DNA from: Ascidia mentula
Taxonomy: Eukaryota > Chordata > Ascidiacea > Phlebobranchia > Ascidiidae
DNA: 64,000 nt
NCBI GenBank assembly: GCA_947561715.1
Contig: OX387200.1
Coordinates: 17,548,501 to 17,612,500, forward strand
Direction of reading: 5' to 3'
Position 1 is the stretch's first letter. The number at the start of each line of letters is the position of its first letter. The notes under the pieces were generated by a model. The model did no database searches. It was not told the DNA's origin and saw only the letters and a program-made list of their open reading frames with translations. A program made the position numbers and the translations under genes. Below, one piece after another: positions 23,401-36,332 of the stretch.

Positions 23401-26400
23401 TGCTACTTAACTCTAGGGGCTTAAGTAAGGGCGCGGTCGTGGTTATGACTCATCGTGCCCGTCTACGGCAACCTAATATGTGGGCAGAGCATTTTGTAAC
23501 GCACCAAAACCACCATCCTACTCTTTGAAACCAATGTAATTTCTGTTTAATTTTCGGGCGACTTTTAGTAGCAGCAAATTTGCTCGAAAAGTTTGTGATG
23601 TTAGAAATGAGCAAAAAAATGTTTAGGATAAGGTTTTGTTGTTGCAGTAACTTTTAAACCTATTCTTCGATTGTCATTGACCCTCTTTTCAAGTGTTTGC
23701 AAATTTTCACACAATGTCTTACCTGAAAAATCATTTTACAACCAGTTTTATATCATACCTTTTTTTTCAAAATGCCGTGCTTTGTTTCTTACATAGAAGA
23801 GTAATTAAATATTTGCATGATTACACTGACCTTGTACAGCTTGTAATAGTGAACGGGTACGTCCTCTATGGTTGATGCTCTACTGATGTAGTCCGCATGG
23901 CAGTCGAATGGTGAGGTCGAAGCTAACTCCGCATGCATTGTGGGAAGATGTGACCACAGGTAATCAGCACTCCACTTTTTTGCGAACTACGGGGCGAAAA
24001 AATCGACGAGCATTATTTAAAGAAACGTGGGATTTTAGTTTAACCGTCTGACTTTTGTTGTGGTTAGCCAACCCTGACAGACATAAAGGAAAATGGTCTT
24101 TACTATAGTGTTTAACAATACGTTTTAATACCCCACCACAGCATAATCGGCTTGGAGCACGTGAGATACTTACCCAAGCAGGGACGTATTCGTTTGGATC
24201 AAAGTATCTGCCGACGTGTTTGTTTGGGTCGAACGTGCCCATGTCCAAATGGAGTGAGGTGGCTGCGAGCGTGAAAACTTCCGCTTCCTGAGTTGGGACC
24301 TTGGATTGAAGAACGTTCTTCTTCAACTGCAAGTAGTAGTAGAACCGCGATTTCGGATCCCTGTATGAAACAAAGGGAGGTACGGGATTACCATAAGAAG
24401 TGCTTACAATGCGGAGCTTTGGAATACCCTGCAACACATATACCCAAAAGAACTTGCCTTTGGAAATTGCTAACGATACCACGCGAAGGAAGTAAATTGT
24501 CAGGGTATGTACAGTAAGAGGACAAACAATTATAATTCCAAGTAGCTGCAACGTGAACCCATCCTACCGCCCGAAACCTCATTAGCAGCTGGGTGCCAAC
24601 ACACAAATATGTTGACCGTAGCGACTGCTGCGAGCGTTCCGTAGCCACTTACGAAGGCTATCGTCGGCCGGCGGTTTGATGCCACATCCAACGGGCGCGT
24701 GTCAAATATAAGTGATCTCTTGATTGGTTGGCGAAGAGGCGCAATAACTGCCTGGAAAGCATCAGCTATTTACGCGCGACGCGCAATCACAACAAACTTC
24801 ACCGCGGTGCTCGCGCTCAAGGACCATCACGTTGGAATAGCGATCGTGCGCCGCGGGTGCCTTACCGCAAATTGATCTTTCCCGGCTCGCGATGGTAAGT
24901 TGACATAAGCTTTCCATCGTGGAATCCGTAAAAACAGATTCGAGATCGGACCATTGTTAAGATTTCCAGGCCCAACCCTAAGAACTGCTGGACTTTTTTT
25001 TGTATGGGTCGCAATATTTTATGTGGCAATATCAGGGCTTGAGTGCCATTGACCGCACAAGAAAGGCCGCGTCTTTAAGAAATGGGAAAAGGATTTACAC
25101 CTGCAATATTTTACAAATCGCTTAAACTTGGATGAATAATCTCGTAAAAACCCATATGGGTTACAGGCCATAAACTGGACATCTAATCGAAAATAAGCAA
25201 ATGCGATACTTTGACTGAATGGTCAACAATACTTTGAAATTGCTAATTGGAACACGGCTTTTATGTGGAACAGGCGGAACATCCGAATAATTTATTTTGT
25301 ATTATCACCACGTCACCCCTCATGTCAAATCGTCGGCTTCGCGATTGAAATCTCATCGGCGATTCATGCCTTTACAATCCGATACGTTTGCAGGTAATTA
25401 AGTCACAAACAATACACACGGCGGACAATAAACAGCTTACTCGCGCACTCGCATCGTCATCCGATTAAAAATGACAAATCATTGCTCGCTGCACTGAGTA
25501 CAGAGAATTTCTCTTCATTACGTTGAAAACCTCATGCGACAAAAACGTTAATAAGTTTTGTCAAAGCAATCTGTAACACAGATTAAACGACGCAATTTGG
25601 GCGATGTAGCTCGGCGGTATTGGATAATGGTAACAGAAGGGCGTCCACGAAAACGAAGCACTCTTTTCTGCCGTTTCCTGCATGTTTGTTTACCGCAACA
25701 AACGTTTTGAGCAACGGTTGTCCATGAAAGAGTGCGCATTTTCTAGTAAACTGTTCTAAATTTGAAAGGACTACAGAACATGTATGTCGACGTAGCGTCC
25801 TCTTCAAATTCCGAAATTGCAATTAGGCTATCAAGTGTGTGTTGCTAATTTAAAATCTCTAAATTTTACAAGTTTTCGCACAATCATCCGTTGGACACGG
25901 ATTAGTATTTATGTGACTACGATATCGGAACAGCGTCTTGAAGTTGCTGCGGTTCGCACCGCTCTGTCATCAAGAAACACGTTACGAATCTTCGTCAGAG
26001 GGCTCTTAATAATTCTCGCGCGGATCGGCTCGGAGCCACTTAAACGTCGATCACGACCGCGCTCTGCGTTGCCAAGGCACAGAACAGTGGCAATTACAAC
26101 GTTTCCCCGTGTGTCAATTTAACCGAGACCAACTATCACGTTTAGCAAACCATTTGTAGGGAACTGTTCAGGTATCGGCAGCTGCCTCATTATGACATGA
26201 CGCAACGAGGGTTAATAGCGGGCCTTAGGTATTTTAGCGATGTAATGGGTCGATCAGCACAGCCCGATTACAGCAATTTTCGCGCGACTGCTTCCGATTG
26301 CGAAGGGAGTAACTGTTCAACATCGGGTGTGCATCTGATCAGCAGATGATCAAAAATCAAAAACAAATCAAATATACCTGATTGTGCGCTTCTACCATTT

Positions 26401-29400
26401 CTGCATATGAACAGAAAATGGTGTTTGGCTTTAACAAAAGAACAATCGTGGAAATTTGCACGCAGAGGTCATCGATGAATATGTTAACCCCAGCAGCGTT
26501 ATTGGCGCCATGAAACAATTTTAGTTTACGCCGAATTTCACGGCCCGCCAACATATTAATAACGCCAGTACCACCATGACCAGGAGCAAGTTTTCTCGTG
26601 GTTTCGGTTGCATGCTTAACTGGGGCGCATTTTAGCGTTGGCCGCGGCTTTGTTGTCCCCAGGAAATGCTACCAATACGTAACGATACGTCTGGGCGCAG
26701 AAGGCGTGACCAGGGTAAAGCTGGAAGGTTGGTCGTGCCTATTTGCACAAACGCCCAAGTGATAAAGCGTCCGACAATGTAGGTCAAAAGCACAGATCGA
26801 ATGACGAGTTTTTAACCTGGGATCAAAAATGCCCTAAACCATTCGCCGCTGTTTAAGTCCTTCACGGATCAACTTAAATCTCGGCCTGCGCGCATTTGTA
26901 ATGTCTGAGTCACAACAGTCTTTCCGCGTGAATGCGCGGGCCTGGTGGACACGTCATATCGCAGGTATGCGCACCCAGTTCATATCAAAGCCTTCGTGAC
27001 AAGGTAATCCAGGGGACTAGCGCTACAAGTCAAATATACAGAAGCCGCAAGCGCGACAGGATTAAGGGCTTGACGTTGAAGATTGTGTAGACTCAATTGG
27101 AGCAGCGTCGTGGTAAGTGAGGCGATTCGCACCGACAATTTGACAAACAAAGAGCCCGCAGGTGCTTGGCTGACCGCAAACGAACGACAATGGGTGATCA
27201 GCGCGTTCTAAACCTTGAAAAATAGCGCCCGCGCGCGAAACGTTCGGTAGCCTTGGGCGAAACAACGTTGCGGAGAGGTAGTTACTGCTACCGAACAATT
27301 TTGTTTTTAACAATACACAAAGTACAATGTTTGGCAAAAACTTTTCACACTTGAGTTTTTGGCACCACTATTTTAAAGATATTTAAAGACGTATTACATG
27401 CGTTTTTTAGAAGGAAAATGTGTCGCCGAAAATCACACATATTTTGCCACATATTCACTCCAAAAATGACCAAAACAGACGAGTTGAAGATTTTGCAATG
27501 AGCCCGGAAACAACTGACCTTCCACAAACTACCGCTGGGTCGAGGGTCTTACAATCGCCTCTGGGCAACGCTCTGTTTGCATTTCAGTGTTTACAGAAGG
27601 CTTATTGGTCTTTTGTTGTCCACTGGCGTTTAAAGAAAACAAATACTGTCCGGAATTCTTACCTGATCAGTTTTGGATGCTCCACAAAGTACTGCACTTG
27701 AAATTGGACTGTGAAGATGGCAGAAGGCTGAACACTAAGGTCGCTGTCCTGAAAAAGAAATACAGTATGTAAGCGCGGATGTTCGTATTTAGTAACCAAC
27801 TGATAACAGAAAGAGTCAGTTTTGCTTTCACTCTAAGGCGTAATTCCCCAAAAATATTTCTAAATTGATCGGGAACAGATGGATTGGTACAAAATCACCC
27901 AGCTTTAAATCTTGCCCAGAGGGTTAGGCTAATTTAGAAGGAGGCGTTATCTAGAACAAATTTCTGGCCGGATATTAGTTGTCACATCGTTGCCGCGGGT
28001 CGAATATAGCCCTGGAAACACAAAGCCACTTGCTACGATGACCGCATCCCAAAACAGCACAAGGCTAAGGATATCCTTTGTGACACCACAAACAAACTAC
28101 AACCATATTGAATAGGGGCGCGAACGGTCGCTGCCGTAACTCCATTCTTTCAGGAAAAGTTGAACAATATTCAAACGCCAGCAAGGTCTGCGCCATTATC
28201 TCAAGGATGCCATACCGAGCGGGACGCACTCAAGCGATTACAGAAGCTATCGGTCAAGGTCAAGTTTCGTGCTAGACCTTAGCGGATGAGAGGCGACACC
28301 TCGTATACTTCGGTTTCAACCCGTAACCAAAATCGTTATGAAGTCACTAACTGAAGCAAACACAAATGCTTCGTCACTGGTTATTGTGGAAAGTATGTGT
28401 TGCTGGGTGTTGACATACAACAAAAACTAGAGCGTCCAAAATAGTTCGCTGTGGGTTGTACGCGGGGTCGGCGCGGTCTTTTAAAAGGAATACCGAGCGA
28501 CATAGTTGCCTGCCGGCGAGGGGCGGCTACATGACAAGCGCTAATGAACGTTTACGACCAACTGCGGCAATCGCGAGAGAATGCTAATCAAACACGAGAG
28601 AGAGAATCTGTTGCCCGTTTCCAATATAGTAGAACTGTGTCAAGCCTGACATGGAAATGTGTCATGTGACAAACGCCGGGTAATCTATCTGGGACATGTC
28701 ATCTGCACGTTCAACGTGGCACACACCGTTATGCCTTCAAAAAGAAATGAACTATCGAAAAGACCAGACGCGAGCACATCAAATCTGACGTTTTCAACAC
28801 AAACAAAGATATCGGCATAAGGATTTACTGGAGAGCGCATGCTTGCGTGAAAAACACCCCGCAGTGTCGCTCAACAAGTGGGTTTCAGATTCGGCGAATA
28901 CAATCGTTTGCGGTTTGCACTTCGTCCGTCGTTCGCAGACCCTTGAACGCGGCGGACGAGGATCGTAAATGACTTTGCGAGAAAAGAGAGAATCGAGGCG
29001 GTGCAAAAGCGCGAAACGATACTGTAACCGTGCAACGCGTCAGTCCATCGACTTTCGTTCGATCGCGCCGGCGTATAATGTACTTGTGAAGTTGGTGAAT
29101 GAAGAAGTCAAACACTCGACTCACAAAAGCGAACGGTAAAAGCGCTACCATGGCACTGAAACAACGACTCGAGCTTCTCGTCAAATGGTTTAAAACACAG
29201 CGCGTGTTTACACTAACTGATGCACGAAACTAATTTCCATGCAGGTGTTGTCAAGGTTTACACATCAAAGGCTTAACAAAACCTTAAATAAACATTTCTG
29301 TCAATCTTGTGCCAGACAGCAGGCAAAGCCAGTGTGTCTATTAGCTGTTTACAAAATCCAAAACGCTAATTATAATTACTGGTTGAACCCCAGACCGTAA

Positions 29401-31367
29401 TGGCCTTTTCGCACACAAAAGGCAGCGTTGTTGCAACATCTCCGAACCTCTAACGCGTATAATATTAATAGCTTACCCTTCTCTTCAGTTCCTTGCCCCA
29501 CTCCTTGGGCGCGTACTTGTTCAAGCGTTGTTTGGGGTCCAGAAATCGGAGCTCGTTTTCTATGTAAACAAAGTTTGTGTGATGGAAAACGCCTTTCCAT
29601 AAAGTTGACGAAACAAATTGAAACCTACCGATAAATGCGGACAGTCCGAAAAAATGACTTTCCTTGATTGAATGAAGGGCACATACTTGATCGAACACGT
29701 CCTTCACAGTCGCCTTTGCCTAAACAACATTGCAAACATGCAGAATATCAGTGTGCCTTACAGCGCGGTTACAAAAATTGAAACTACATAAATGGGTACA
29801 ATTGAAATTCTCAATACAAGGTGCAGTTACTTACATCGAATACAAGCAATATTGAGTCTCCGGTTAGAAGGTGGACCCGCACAGGTTTCTTGCCAGAATT
29901 CGCCCTCATTTTGCCCGGGGAATGTCCTCCAAACAGCTTGTCTTTTCTTTGACGGGCACTAATTATCCTGTCAACTTCTTGTGTTTCTACAGCTATCCTG
30001 TCCGTATTGCGGTCTGTAGATAAAAAATCCGGCAGCTCTTGGCGTTGCTGTGTAGTTTCCTGGTCCACAATTGGAGCTCTCTCATTCGTAACGCCTTTGG
30101 TTACGCCACCAGACACGGGGCTTGACCGACCAGGTGTGTTGGAATGCTGAAGGCCTGATACCGTTTCACCTGTTGCGTTTTCGCAGATGTTTCCACTCTT
30201 ATTGCCGGTATTCAATGTGGGACTGTCGACACTACTGTAGCTCCTGTTAGATTCACGGTGTTCCCTACTTGAACCTTCGCGTTGGTACACGGGAAACGGC
30301 TCAATGTTGTAATTGTAATATCCGAAATATCGCCGCACGAAACTGCTTCTGCTGAAACTGTTTCTTCGCGGCGTAGTAACTTCTTTCGCGCGCCTGTTCT
30401 TGCTCAGCGCTACAAACGTGTTTGCTGGACAACTGTAGAACAAAAAATGAAATGCTTACTGATTGTCGCAAAAAAATCAGCCCAAGTTACATTCTACTTC
30501 ACGAAGAGGAAGTCACACGATTGTTCCTTATGACGCCATAATACACTCTAATCTGATTGCTTTCAATAGTATTTCTTGGTGGACGAAACCCTAAACTGGA
30601 ACTACAAGTAAACACAGGTTCCGCTCAGCACACTATAAATTCAAACAACGCACAAAGATGCGTAACGCTCAAAACAAACTACAACGGCCGGCTTGATCCT
30701 TTCAGCGAATTGTTGAGAACTGTGCGCAGTGTGTTGCTCCGCGCATTTTTTTCCCTCTGGTCGTTTATGGAAGCGCCCTTTTTTCTTCGAGCCGAGAGCA
30801 ACGCGACCTAATTCAAGCGTCACCAAACAATCAAGCACGACTACAGTACAGCCATTGAACCTTTGCTGCAGCGTTTCAAATGCCCACAGCAAAATAACGA
30901 AGCTCGACAATTTGATGATTTCATAACAGTGCTAACTGCGACCATGATGGCGTCGGCAGAAAAAAATGCCCATCAGTCATTCGTAAAATATGGGCCTGTA
31001 AAAAGCGACGGAAATACGCAAACGAGGTGATGGGGTTCATTAATTGCGTGATGTATAGGCTATTTAAAGTTTACTTTACGTCGTTGTTTGCATATAGCTG
31101 CGTAAATCGTTTGCAAAAATTAACAGCATTTTAAAACACACATTAAGTAAAGCGCGTGCCAACCAATACGTCACGGGAAGTTTACCTGCGGAAGGTTTGT
31201 GCAATGTCCTCGCTGAACTCTAGCGTCCGAATCCCCTTGATGCAGGAACAAGTAAGACACGTAATTTCCCGAATGATGTTCGCAGTTGAACGACTGTGCC
31301 AAACGACGAGGGTACTTGCTGTTGCCCTGGTTGGAACTTGGCTGCCGGAAGGGGCTGAGTCGTCCAT
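14438..31367 (-). CDS. FRMD6: FRMD6 (Willin)/Expanded-like FERM protein, 14 exons
   Basis: Exons 5' to 3': 31367-31186, 30432-29835, 29719-29629, 29559-29477, 27748-27663, 24360-24174, 23986-23831, 20820-20683, 19230-19056, 17326-17198, 16890-16783, 16554-16375, 15972-15513 and 15254-14438; phases close to 1129 residues. A Ser-rich N-terminal region (1-240) precedes the FERM domain (about 243-565: VRVHLLTGDS; YAPKEWGKELKRR; YYYLQLKKNVLQSK; HVGRYFDPNEYVPAW; VHYYKLYK; FPWAKVGRLFF; RKLTYYTGSQSRSKYLL). After it come REYRESYIS, STSHGSSHTSGIES and GGGVICITQEHL, all FRMD6 hallmarks. The tail is basic and Ser-rich with PPSY at residues 1095-1098, and ends EVIV (human FRMD6 ends EFVV). The family acts at apical junctions upstream of Hippo/YAP signalling. 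The first exon, and so the N-terminal 60 residues, is the least certain part. Confidence 0.88.
14534..14545 (-). other. PPxY (PPSY) WW-domain ligand in the FRMD6-like protein
   Basis: On the - strand these 12 bases encode PPSY, 31 residues before the stop, inside GALPPSYAAHQQ. PPxY motifs in Drosophila Expanded bind WW domains of Yorkie and Kibra. I know of none in human FRMD6. Confidence 0.7.
17327..19055. other. Intron of the FRMD6-like gene
   Basis: Intron between the F3 end exon and the REYRESYIS exon. Bases 17800-18800 hold several short open frames on both strands without family resemblance or splice context. I see no gene or repeat family in it. Confidence 0.5.
20821..23830. other. 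Large intron of the FRMD6-like gene, with GT microsatellite
   Basis: A 3.0 kb intron within the FERM F2-F3 coding part. It contains a pure (GT)12 run at 21423-21446. No other exon, RNA gene or repeat could be supported. Confidence 0.55.
24361..27662. other. Largest intron of the FRMD6-like gene
   Basis: A 3.3 kb intron between the two exons that make up FERM F2. A tRNA A-box-like string near 25608 lacks a B box. I see no gene. Such first-half introns often hold enhancers, but nothing in the sequence lets me point to one. Confidence 0.4.
27749..29476. other. Intron of the FRMD6-like gene with a CG-rich patch
   Basis: A 1.7 kb intron. Bases 28880-29170 are richer in CG dinucleotides than the surroundings and hold a 99-codon - strand ORF without recognisable domains. 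It could be a regulatory patch or internal promoter; this is a guess from base composition only. Confidence 0.3.
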
Positions 31368-32895
31368 ACTTTTCTAAATGTTTAACTTTATCTTCAATTA
31401 AAGACTCGCAGTTCGCAAAATGTATGTGGAACAAATATAACCTGTACAATGAAAAAACATACGACTTATTAATTCCCATAAAACACCACAATAATTTGTC
31501 ACGTATTTTGTTATTATCCTTGCTACCTGAATCTTTTTCTTACCTCCACTATCTGATAACTGTTTCAATGGTGCCTTCTCTACCAAAAAAAAACTCAAGC
31601 AATACGAACTGCATGACCAGCTGCTTATTAAAGTTGAGGCTTCCAAGCCCCTTTAATTTCACACTACTACTCCGCACAATGCGCAACTTATGTAAACCGC
31701 ACGGAACTAGATTAAATATTGCCAAAGCTTTTGCGCGAGAAGGAGAAACGCGCTTGTTCACAATTACAAGTAAATCCGATACCAAGTTGTGAAGAGAGTC
31801 AGATTATCTGTTTTCATTTGCAACAAACAAGTCCTCTCGTCCACATCTTGCGCTTTTCTATCAATCCGCTACGCTGTCATGTTGTCTGTGCGACGATATT
31901 GTATCTCGGCAAGTTGCATAAGCAGGAAGTATTAATAAAGTGTAACAATACTATTTTCCGCCTGATCTCGTTTAACGTTGTTCTGATTCTTATCCCCTGC
32001 TGCTAAATCGCAACGTGTTTACGTCTAGTCAAGCTGGATGTTAGAATGAAAAATCACCTACACGGAAAATTTGTTATTCTCCAGACCACGGATTTCGGCT
32101 GCGAAAATGGTTAACCTTACTGATCGAGGCCCGCATTCCTTTCTGAAGCGCAAGTGTATTTGCGAGCTTCGTTGCCTCCGGCTAAGCCCTTCTGATGTTT
32201 TCCAAGCAAACAAATGTTGTTTTACGTGGGATGTTGTCAAAGGGCTAAATGGCATTTTAAGTGTGGTGCTATTTGTACAGTGAAGTGTGGTCTTGTTTTA
32301 CTTCAAAGTGTCAGTTCATTTATGGCTTTTCTTGGGGAAAATCACCACTGACATCTGCACCCATTCCCACGTGAAGAAGTTTCACATTTTTTTCGTCTAT
32401 AAAATATGAATTCGCAACCCAGACGTCTTCAATGTCTGGCATGCAGGTATGGAGAGTATCTGCGAATCCAGTAAAAACAATTGGCGACTTGCTTGCTCAC
32501 TTGCGCTCGGTGGTGGTGGTCATTGAAAATAGGAAATGAAGGTTTAGTTTCAATTTACCGATATTCTTTCTGTTCTGCCTTTATTCATAATGTTATTTTT
32601 ACAAAACGAGTTGCATTATAGTATAATGTTGATATACTATGGTTGTGTTATTATGCACCAACTTTGTTTACATACGTCACAATCGATTTGTCCATGTGCA
32701 GTCAAGTGTGATGATTTGGCATAAACTCATATCCGTGACCATGTTCGACGTAACACTTTGCCCAAAGGTGAAAGGATGTGATTTTTTTGTGTTTTTTTAC
32801 TAAAATCAACGCAATTAGTTGTGATTTTTCGCATTGAAGAACAAGTGTGGTGTCTTCTTTTGCATGTTAGTATATAGGGTTCGTCCCTTTCAACA
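31368..32895. other. Divergent promoter region, FRMD6-like / ZIP9
   Basis: 1.5 kb between the first coding exon of the - strand FERM gene and the ATG of ZIP9 on the + strand. It must contain the 5' ends of both. Several short ORFs occur on both strands (for example 31286-31792 +) with no family signal. Confidence 0.4.
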
Positions 32896-34708
32896 ATGGC
32901 GGAGTTTTGGACAATATGTTTACTGTCAATTGCAATGTTTGTTGGATGTGCAGTAGCCGGCTGGATTCCACTGGCATGTAACTTGTCACAGGTGAGTCCA
33001 TTTATGAAAACTTGCAGTTTCAACAAACCTAAAATTTATTTTGTTGCAGAGAAAAATACAGTTGTTTACAATTTTTGGTTCTGGCCTCTTGGTTGGAACT
33101 GCACTTGCAGTCATTATACCTGAAGGAGTTGACGCCATGTACAGCCAGGCCCACTCCCATCAATCAAGTGGTACGGCAAAACTTTTTTGTTCATCAAAAG
33201 TTTCCTAATGGAAATTCGAAGTTTGAACATTTCTTGTGTTGTGTAAATTTATCAAACATGTTTAGGTCAGATATGCTGATTTTAACACTGTTTGGCTAGC
33301 AATTTGCAGCATTTGGCTATAATTTTGCCATTTTATTAAAGAATTTTTTTTCATTGGCGATCACTCTATATGTGGTTGGTTAGTTCTTTTTTGTAACTGC
33401 CTCTCTGTAAAAATTGCCAGAAGGAAGCTGTTTCTGAAAATATGAAATGTCATTACTCACTGTAATCTGATTCATTTAGGGCAAGTCACCTCACATGATG
33501 ATGCTTCAGTTGAACAGCTTGACAACACCGCTGCAAAAGCAGTTGGACAACGTGTTTTAAATGAATTTCAAGGTCTAAACTTGTCACAACTACTTATAAT
33601 ACATGCTTTTAATCACTTAGCAAATAACACAGAAGTCCCAGAGCATCACGATCATATCGAAGGACCCCACCAAGCTGTAGGATTAGCACTTCTGGTTGGG
33701 TTTGTTTTTATGCTTCTTGTGGATCAGATTGGTGGACATTCCCACTCTCATTCACCAGATATTCGATTAGGTAAAAATATTTTGTGCTATGACAGGTGTT
33801 TTTTTAGAGGGACAGTATTTCAAACCACACCAATCACTATTCCAATAAATTTAATGTTATTTGCCAAGAATGACTAATGTACTAGAAAATATTCATCAAA
33901 AGTGAATATATAATATACAGCACAAATGAAAACCAGCAAACTGCATGTTTTTAGATGATTTAAATCAGAGCAAAATAGGAACAGCCAGATCACAGCAAAC
34001 TGACCCGAAGTCTAAGTGCCACACTGCTACCATTGGGCTTGTTGTCCATGCATCTGCAGATGGCATTGCATTGGGGGCTGCAGCGAGCACGGATAGAAGT
34101 GACCTACAGCTAATAGTGTTCTTGGCTATAATGCTTCACAAGGTATAACTTTAGAAAGTCACTAACTTTTTGGTGTTATATTGGGTAAATGCTTTTGTCG
34201 ACATCAAAAATCAGATGACTCTTCAAGTCGAGATATGTAGAACATTATTACCATTATGCCAATACAGTTATATTGTTCCATTTTTCAGGCACCAGCGGCA
34301 TTTGGGCTTGTGTCTTTTCTTGTTCACGAAGGTTTAGAACTACGGAAAGTTAAAAAGCATTTGCTTATTTTTTCTCTTGCTGCCCCAGTCCTCGCTATTG
34401 TGACCTTCATCTTTTTAAACCAGGTAGTAAACTTTTTTAGAAACCACATCTACTTAATTACTGGCAAATCTTAGTTCTGACTACTTTTTTCTCAGAGTGG
34501 AAAGCAGATGATGATGGAAGTGAATGCAACTGGCATTGCCATGTTGTTTTCTGCTGGCACTTTTCTTTATGTTGCTACAGTTCATGTTTTGCCTGAGATT
34601 ACCCATTCAAATTCAGGCAATAGGGGCTTGACTATTTTCGAAGTTTTTGTTCTAGTGTCTGGCTGCCTGTTGCCCCTTATTTTAAACATAGGCCACAGTC
34701 ACTCTTGA
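32896..34708 (+). CDS. SLC39A9: Zinc transporter ZIP9 (SLC39A9), 6 exons
   Basis: Exons 32896-32991, 33050-33170, 33480-33770, 33955-34142, 34289-34423 and 34496-34708 give 347 residues (human 307). The family is shown by [38 protein letters not shown], the metal-site helices [18 protein letters not shown] and [35 protein letters not shown] and the C-terminal [10 protein letters not shown]. The extra length lies mostly in the loop after helix 2 (exon 3 start), which ends in a His-rich patch (EHHDH), with another patch (GGHSHSHS) after helix 3. ZIP9 moves zinc into the cytosol from the Golgi or across the plasma membrane; in vertebrates it is also reported as a membrane androgen receptor. Poly(A) signal AATAAA is at 35045-35050. 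Confidence 0.94.
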
Positions 34709-35659
34709 GTAGCACTTACAATTACTACATTTCCAGTGCAATGAGCTAATTTATATCCAACTGTGGGTGAGCATGCCAATTTATGGTTTGAAATCAAGTG
34801 ATAAATTGAGCAAAATACTTTTTAATTTTAGTCCAATGTTTTGTGCATTGCAAGTGGAGGTTTTTCCTGATAATTTCGAGAGCATTGTGAAAGGAGCTGC
34901 TCAAATACTTTTACCAGTTTTCTGAACTTACCTTTTTAAGATTTTTATGACTGACTGTTTGTATGACCAAAAGCTTGGTGTTGCTCAAAGCATGCAGGTT
35001 GTTGTTTGTGCCATTTACTTACAATTCAACCTGCCTGACAATACAATAAACTGTTGAAACTTGACTCTTACCTCATACACAATAACCAATAGAAAGATTT
35101 CACTGTATGATGAGTTGAGCAAAAGATCAAAAACAACATTGAAGTTATATAGATATGAAAAATAGGATGATGGTGGCATGAGAAAATAATTCGAACAATG
35201 AAAAAAAGGCACAAACAGTTCAATAAATGAAACTAACTTCAACAGGAATAGCAAACCATAAATTTACCAATGATCAGTTTATTTAAATTTTTAAGCAAAC
35301 TTGGATCGTATATTTGATGGAAGAATAACGAACAAATATATTTTGTATGGTCCAGTCCTATTTTGTTCCACCAGTACTACCAACCTACAAGCACATATGG
35401 AGAGAAGGCATTTCAGTAGCAAATTTCTCATCGACACATAATTAAAACTATGGCCCACTTTGTTTCATTCTGTGTCCACCCAATCAATTACAAAGGTTAA
35501 CCATCCTGGACAACATGCATTTTATTTGGTCATAACTGCTTGTATAAAATGAAAGTCAAAAAATAATAAACAAATAATCTACTATTAATACATCTATGGA
35601 ACAATTCACTTTAATTAACATTTTTGATTATATATATGTTTATAGTTGAATAAAGGCCT
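34709..35659. other. Convergent 3' region, ZIP9 / BLOC1S3
   Basis: AT-rich 3' UTR space. AATAAA for ZIP9 lies at 35045-35050 and a - strand AATAAA (TTTATT at 35521-35526) suits BLOC1S3. No gene seen. Confidence 0.5.
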
Positions 35660-36115
35660 TCACAGTTCAAGAAACTTCGGAAGTTGTAATTTTGACTGTT
35701 CATTGATTGCATCAATTGTTGAAATAGCAGTCCTTAAATTTGAAATGTTGGAGCGAATGTTGTTGGATCCATTTACTGCCAAGGCTTGGGAGGAGTCCAG
35801 TTTCTGTTCTGTCCTTTTCAAAGTAGAAATCATATCTCTGCAAATTCTGTTTTCGGTTTGGCTCATTGCGCTGGCCCATAGTAAGTTAGCCTCCCTTAAT
35901 TTTTGATGTAGAATTGAATCAAGTTGCATGCTTGATGGACTTTTGTCAACCAAAGGTCTAGTTTTATGAGGAGTTGTGTTGATGTTGTTGAAACCAGCAG
36001 GTGTCTCTGCCTCTTTAATTGTGGTTGCAGCAACCATTGGAATTCTTTCTTCTACTTCATCATCGCTGTCTGGGGCTTCCCCGGGTACTACAACTTCTTT
36101 TGGACTGAAACTCAT
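35660..36115 (-). CDS. BLOC1S3: BLOC-1 subunit 3-like protein (BLOS3), single exon
   Basis: A 151-residue intronless ORF. The N-terminal VVVPGEAPDSDDEVEE matches the conserved VVPGEA-acidic motif of BLOC1S3, and the rest is a helical, coiled-coil-like region (LDSILHQKLREANLLWASAM onward) of the type found in BLOC-1 subunits. BLOC-1 works in the biogenesis of lysosome-related organelles and endosomal sorting. A strong acceptor (tttgtgttttcag, ending at 36158) lies 42 bp upstream of the ATG with no cis exon in view, and the upstream KAT8 poly(A) signal overlaps it; the gene is likely the last cistron of an operon. The main doubt is the short motif basis for the assignment. Confidence 0.75.
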   Translation of the reverse strand: MSFSPKEVVVPGEAPDSDDEVEERIPMVAATTIKEAETPAGFNNINTTPHKTRPLVDKSPSSMQLDSILHQKLREANLLWASAMSQTENRICRDMISTLKRTEQKLDSSQALAVNGSNNIRSNISNLRTAISTIDAINEQSKLQLPKFLEL

Positions 36116-36157
36116 TTTACATTTTTTCCCCTATTTTCTAATCATAACCGACGTTCT

Positions 36158-36176
36158 CTGAAAACACAAATTTATT
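36158..36176 (-). promoter_or_regulatory. Intercistronic poly(A) signal plus splice acceptor, KAT8 to BLOC1S3
   Basis: Read on the - strand, AATAAA (36176-36171) is followed after 11 bases by the acceptor dinucleotide AG (36159-36158). A poly(A) signal set directly against a 3' splice site, with a start codon 42 bp later, is the layout expected of a trans-spliced operon boundary. Confidence 0.55.
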
Positions 36177-36332
36177 ACAAAATTGTGATGTGTAAATTTA
36201 CAAGGTGATGTGGAACATCGTTCATTACATTTTGAAAACATGCAGACAGGTTAGTCGAAATTATATGGCAGTGGTAAAGCAGCATATACACTACATCAAT
36301 CAACTACAACCCCTAAATAAATCTATAAAAAA

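Noticed and set aside
25600..25650. tRNA-like A box (gatgtagctcggcggtattgg)
   Set aside because: No B box or acceptor stem follows.
28885..29184. 99-codon - strand ORF in an FRMD6-like intron
   Set aside because: No splice sites in phase with neighbouring exons and no family match.
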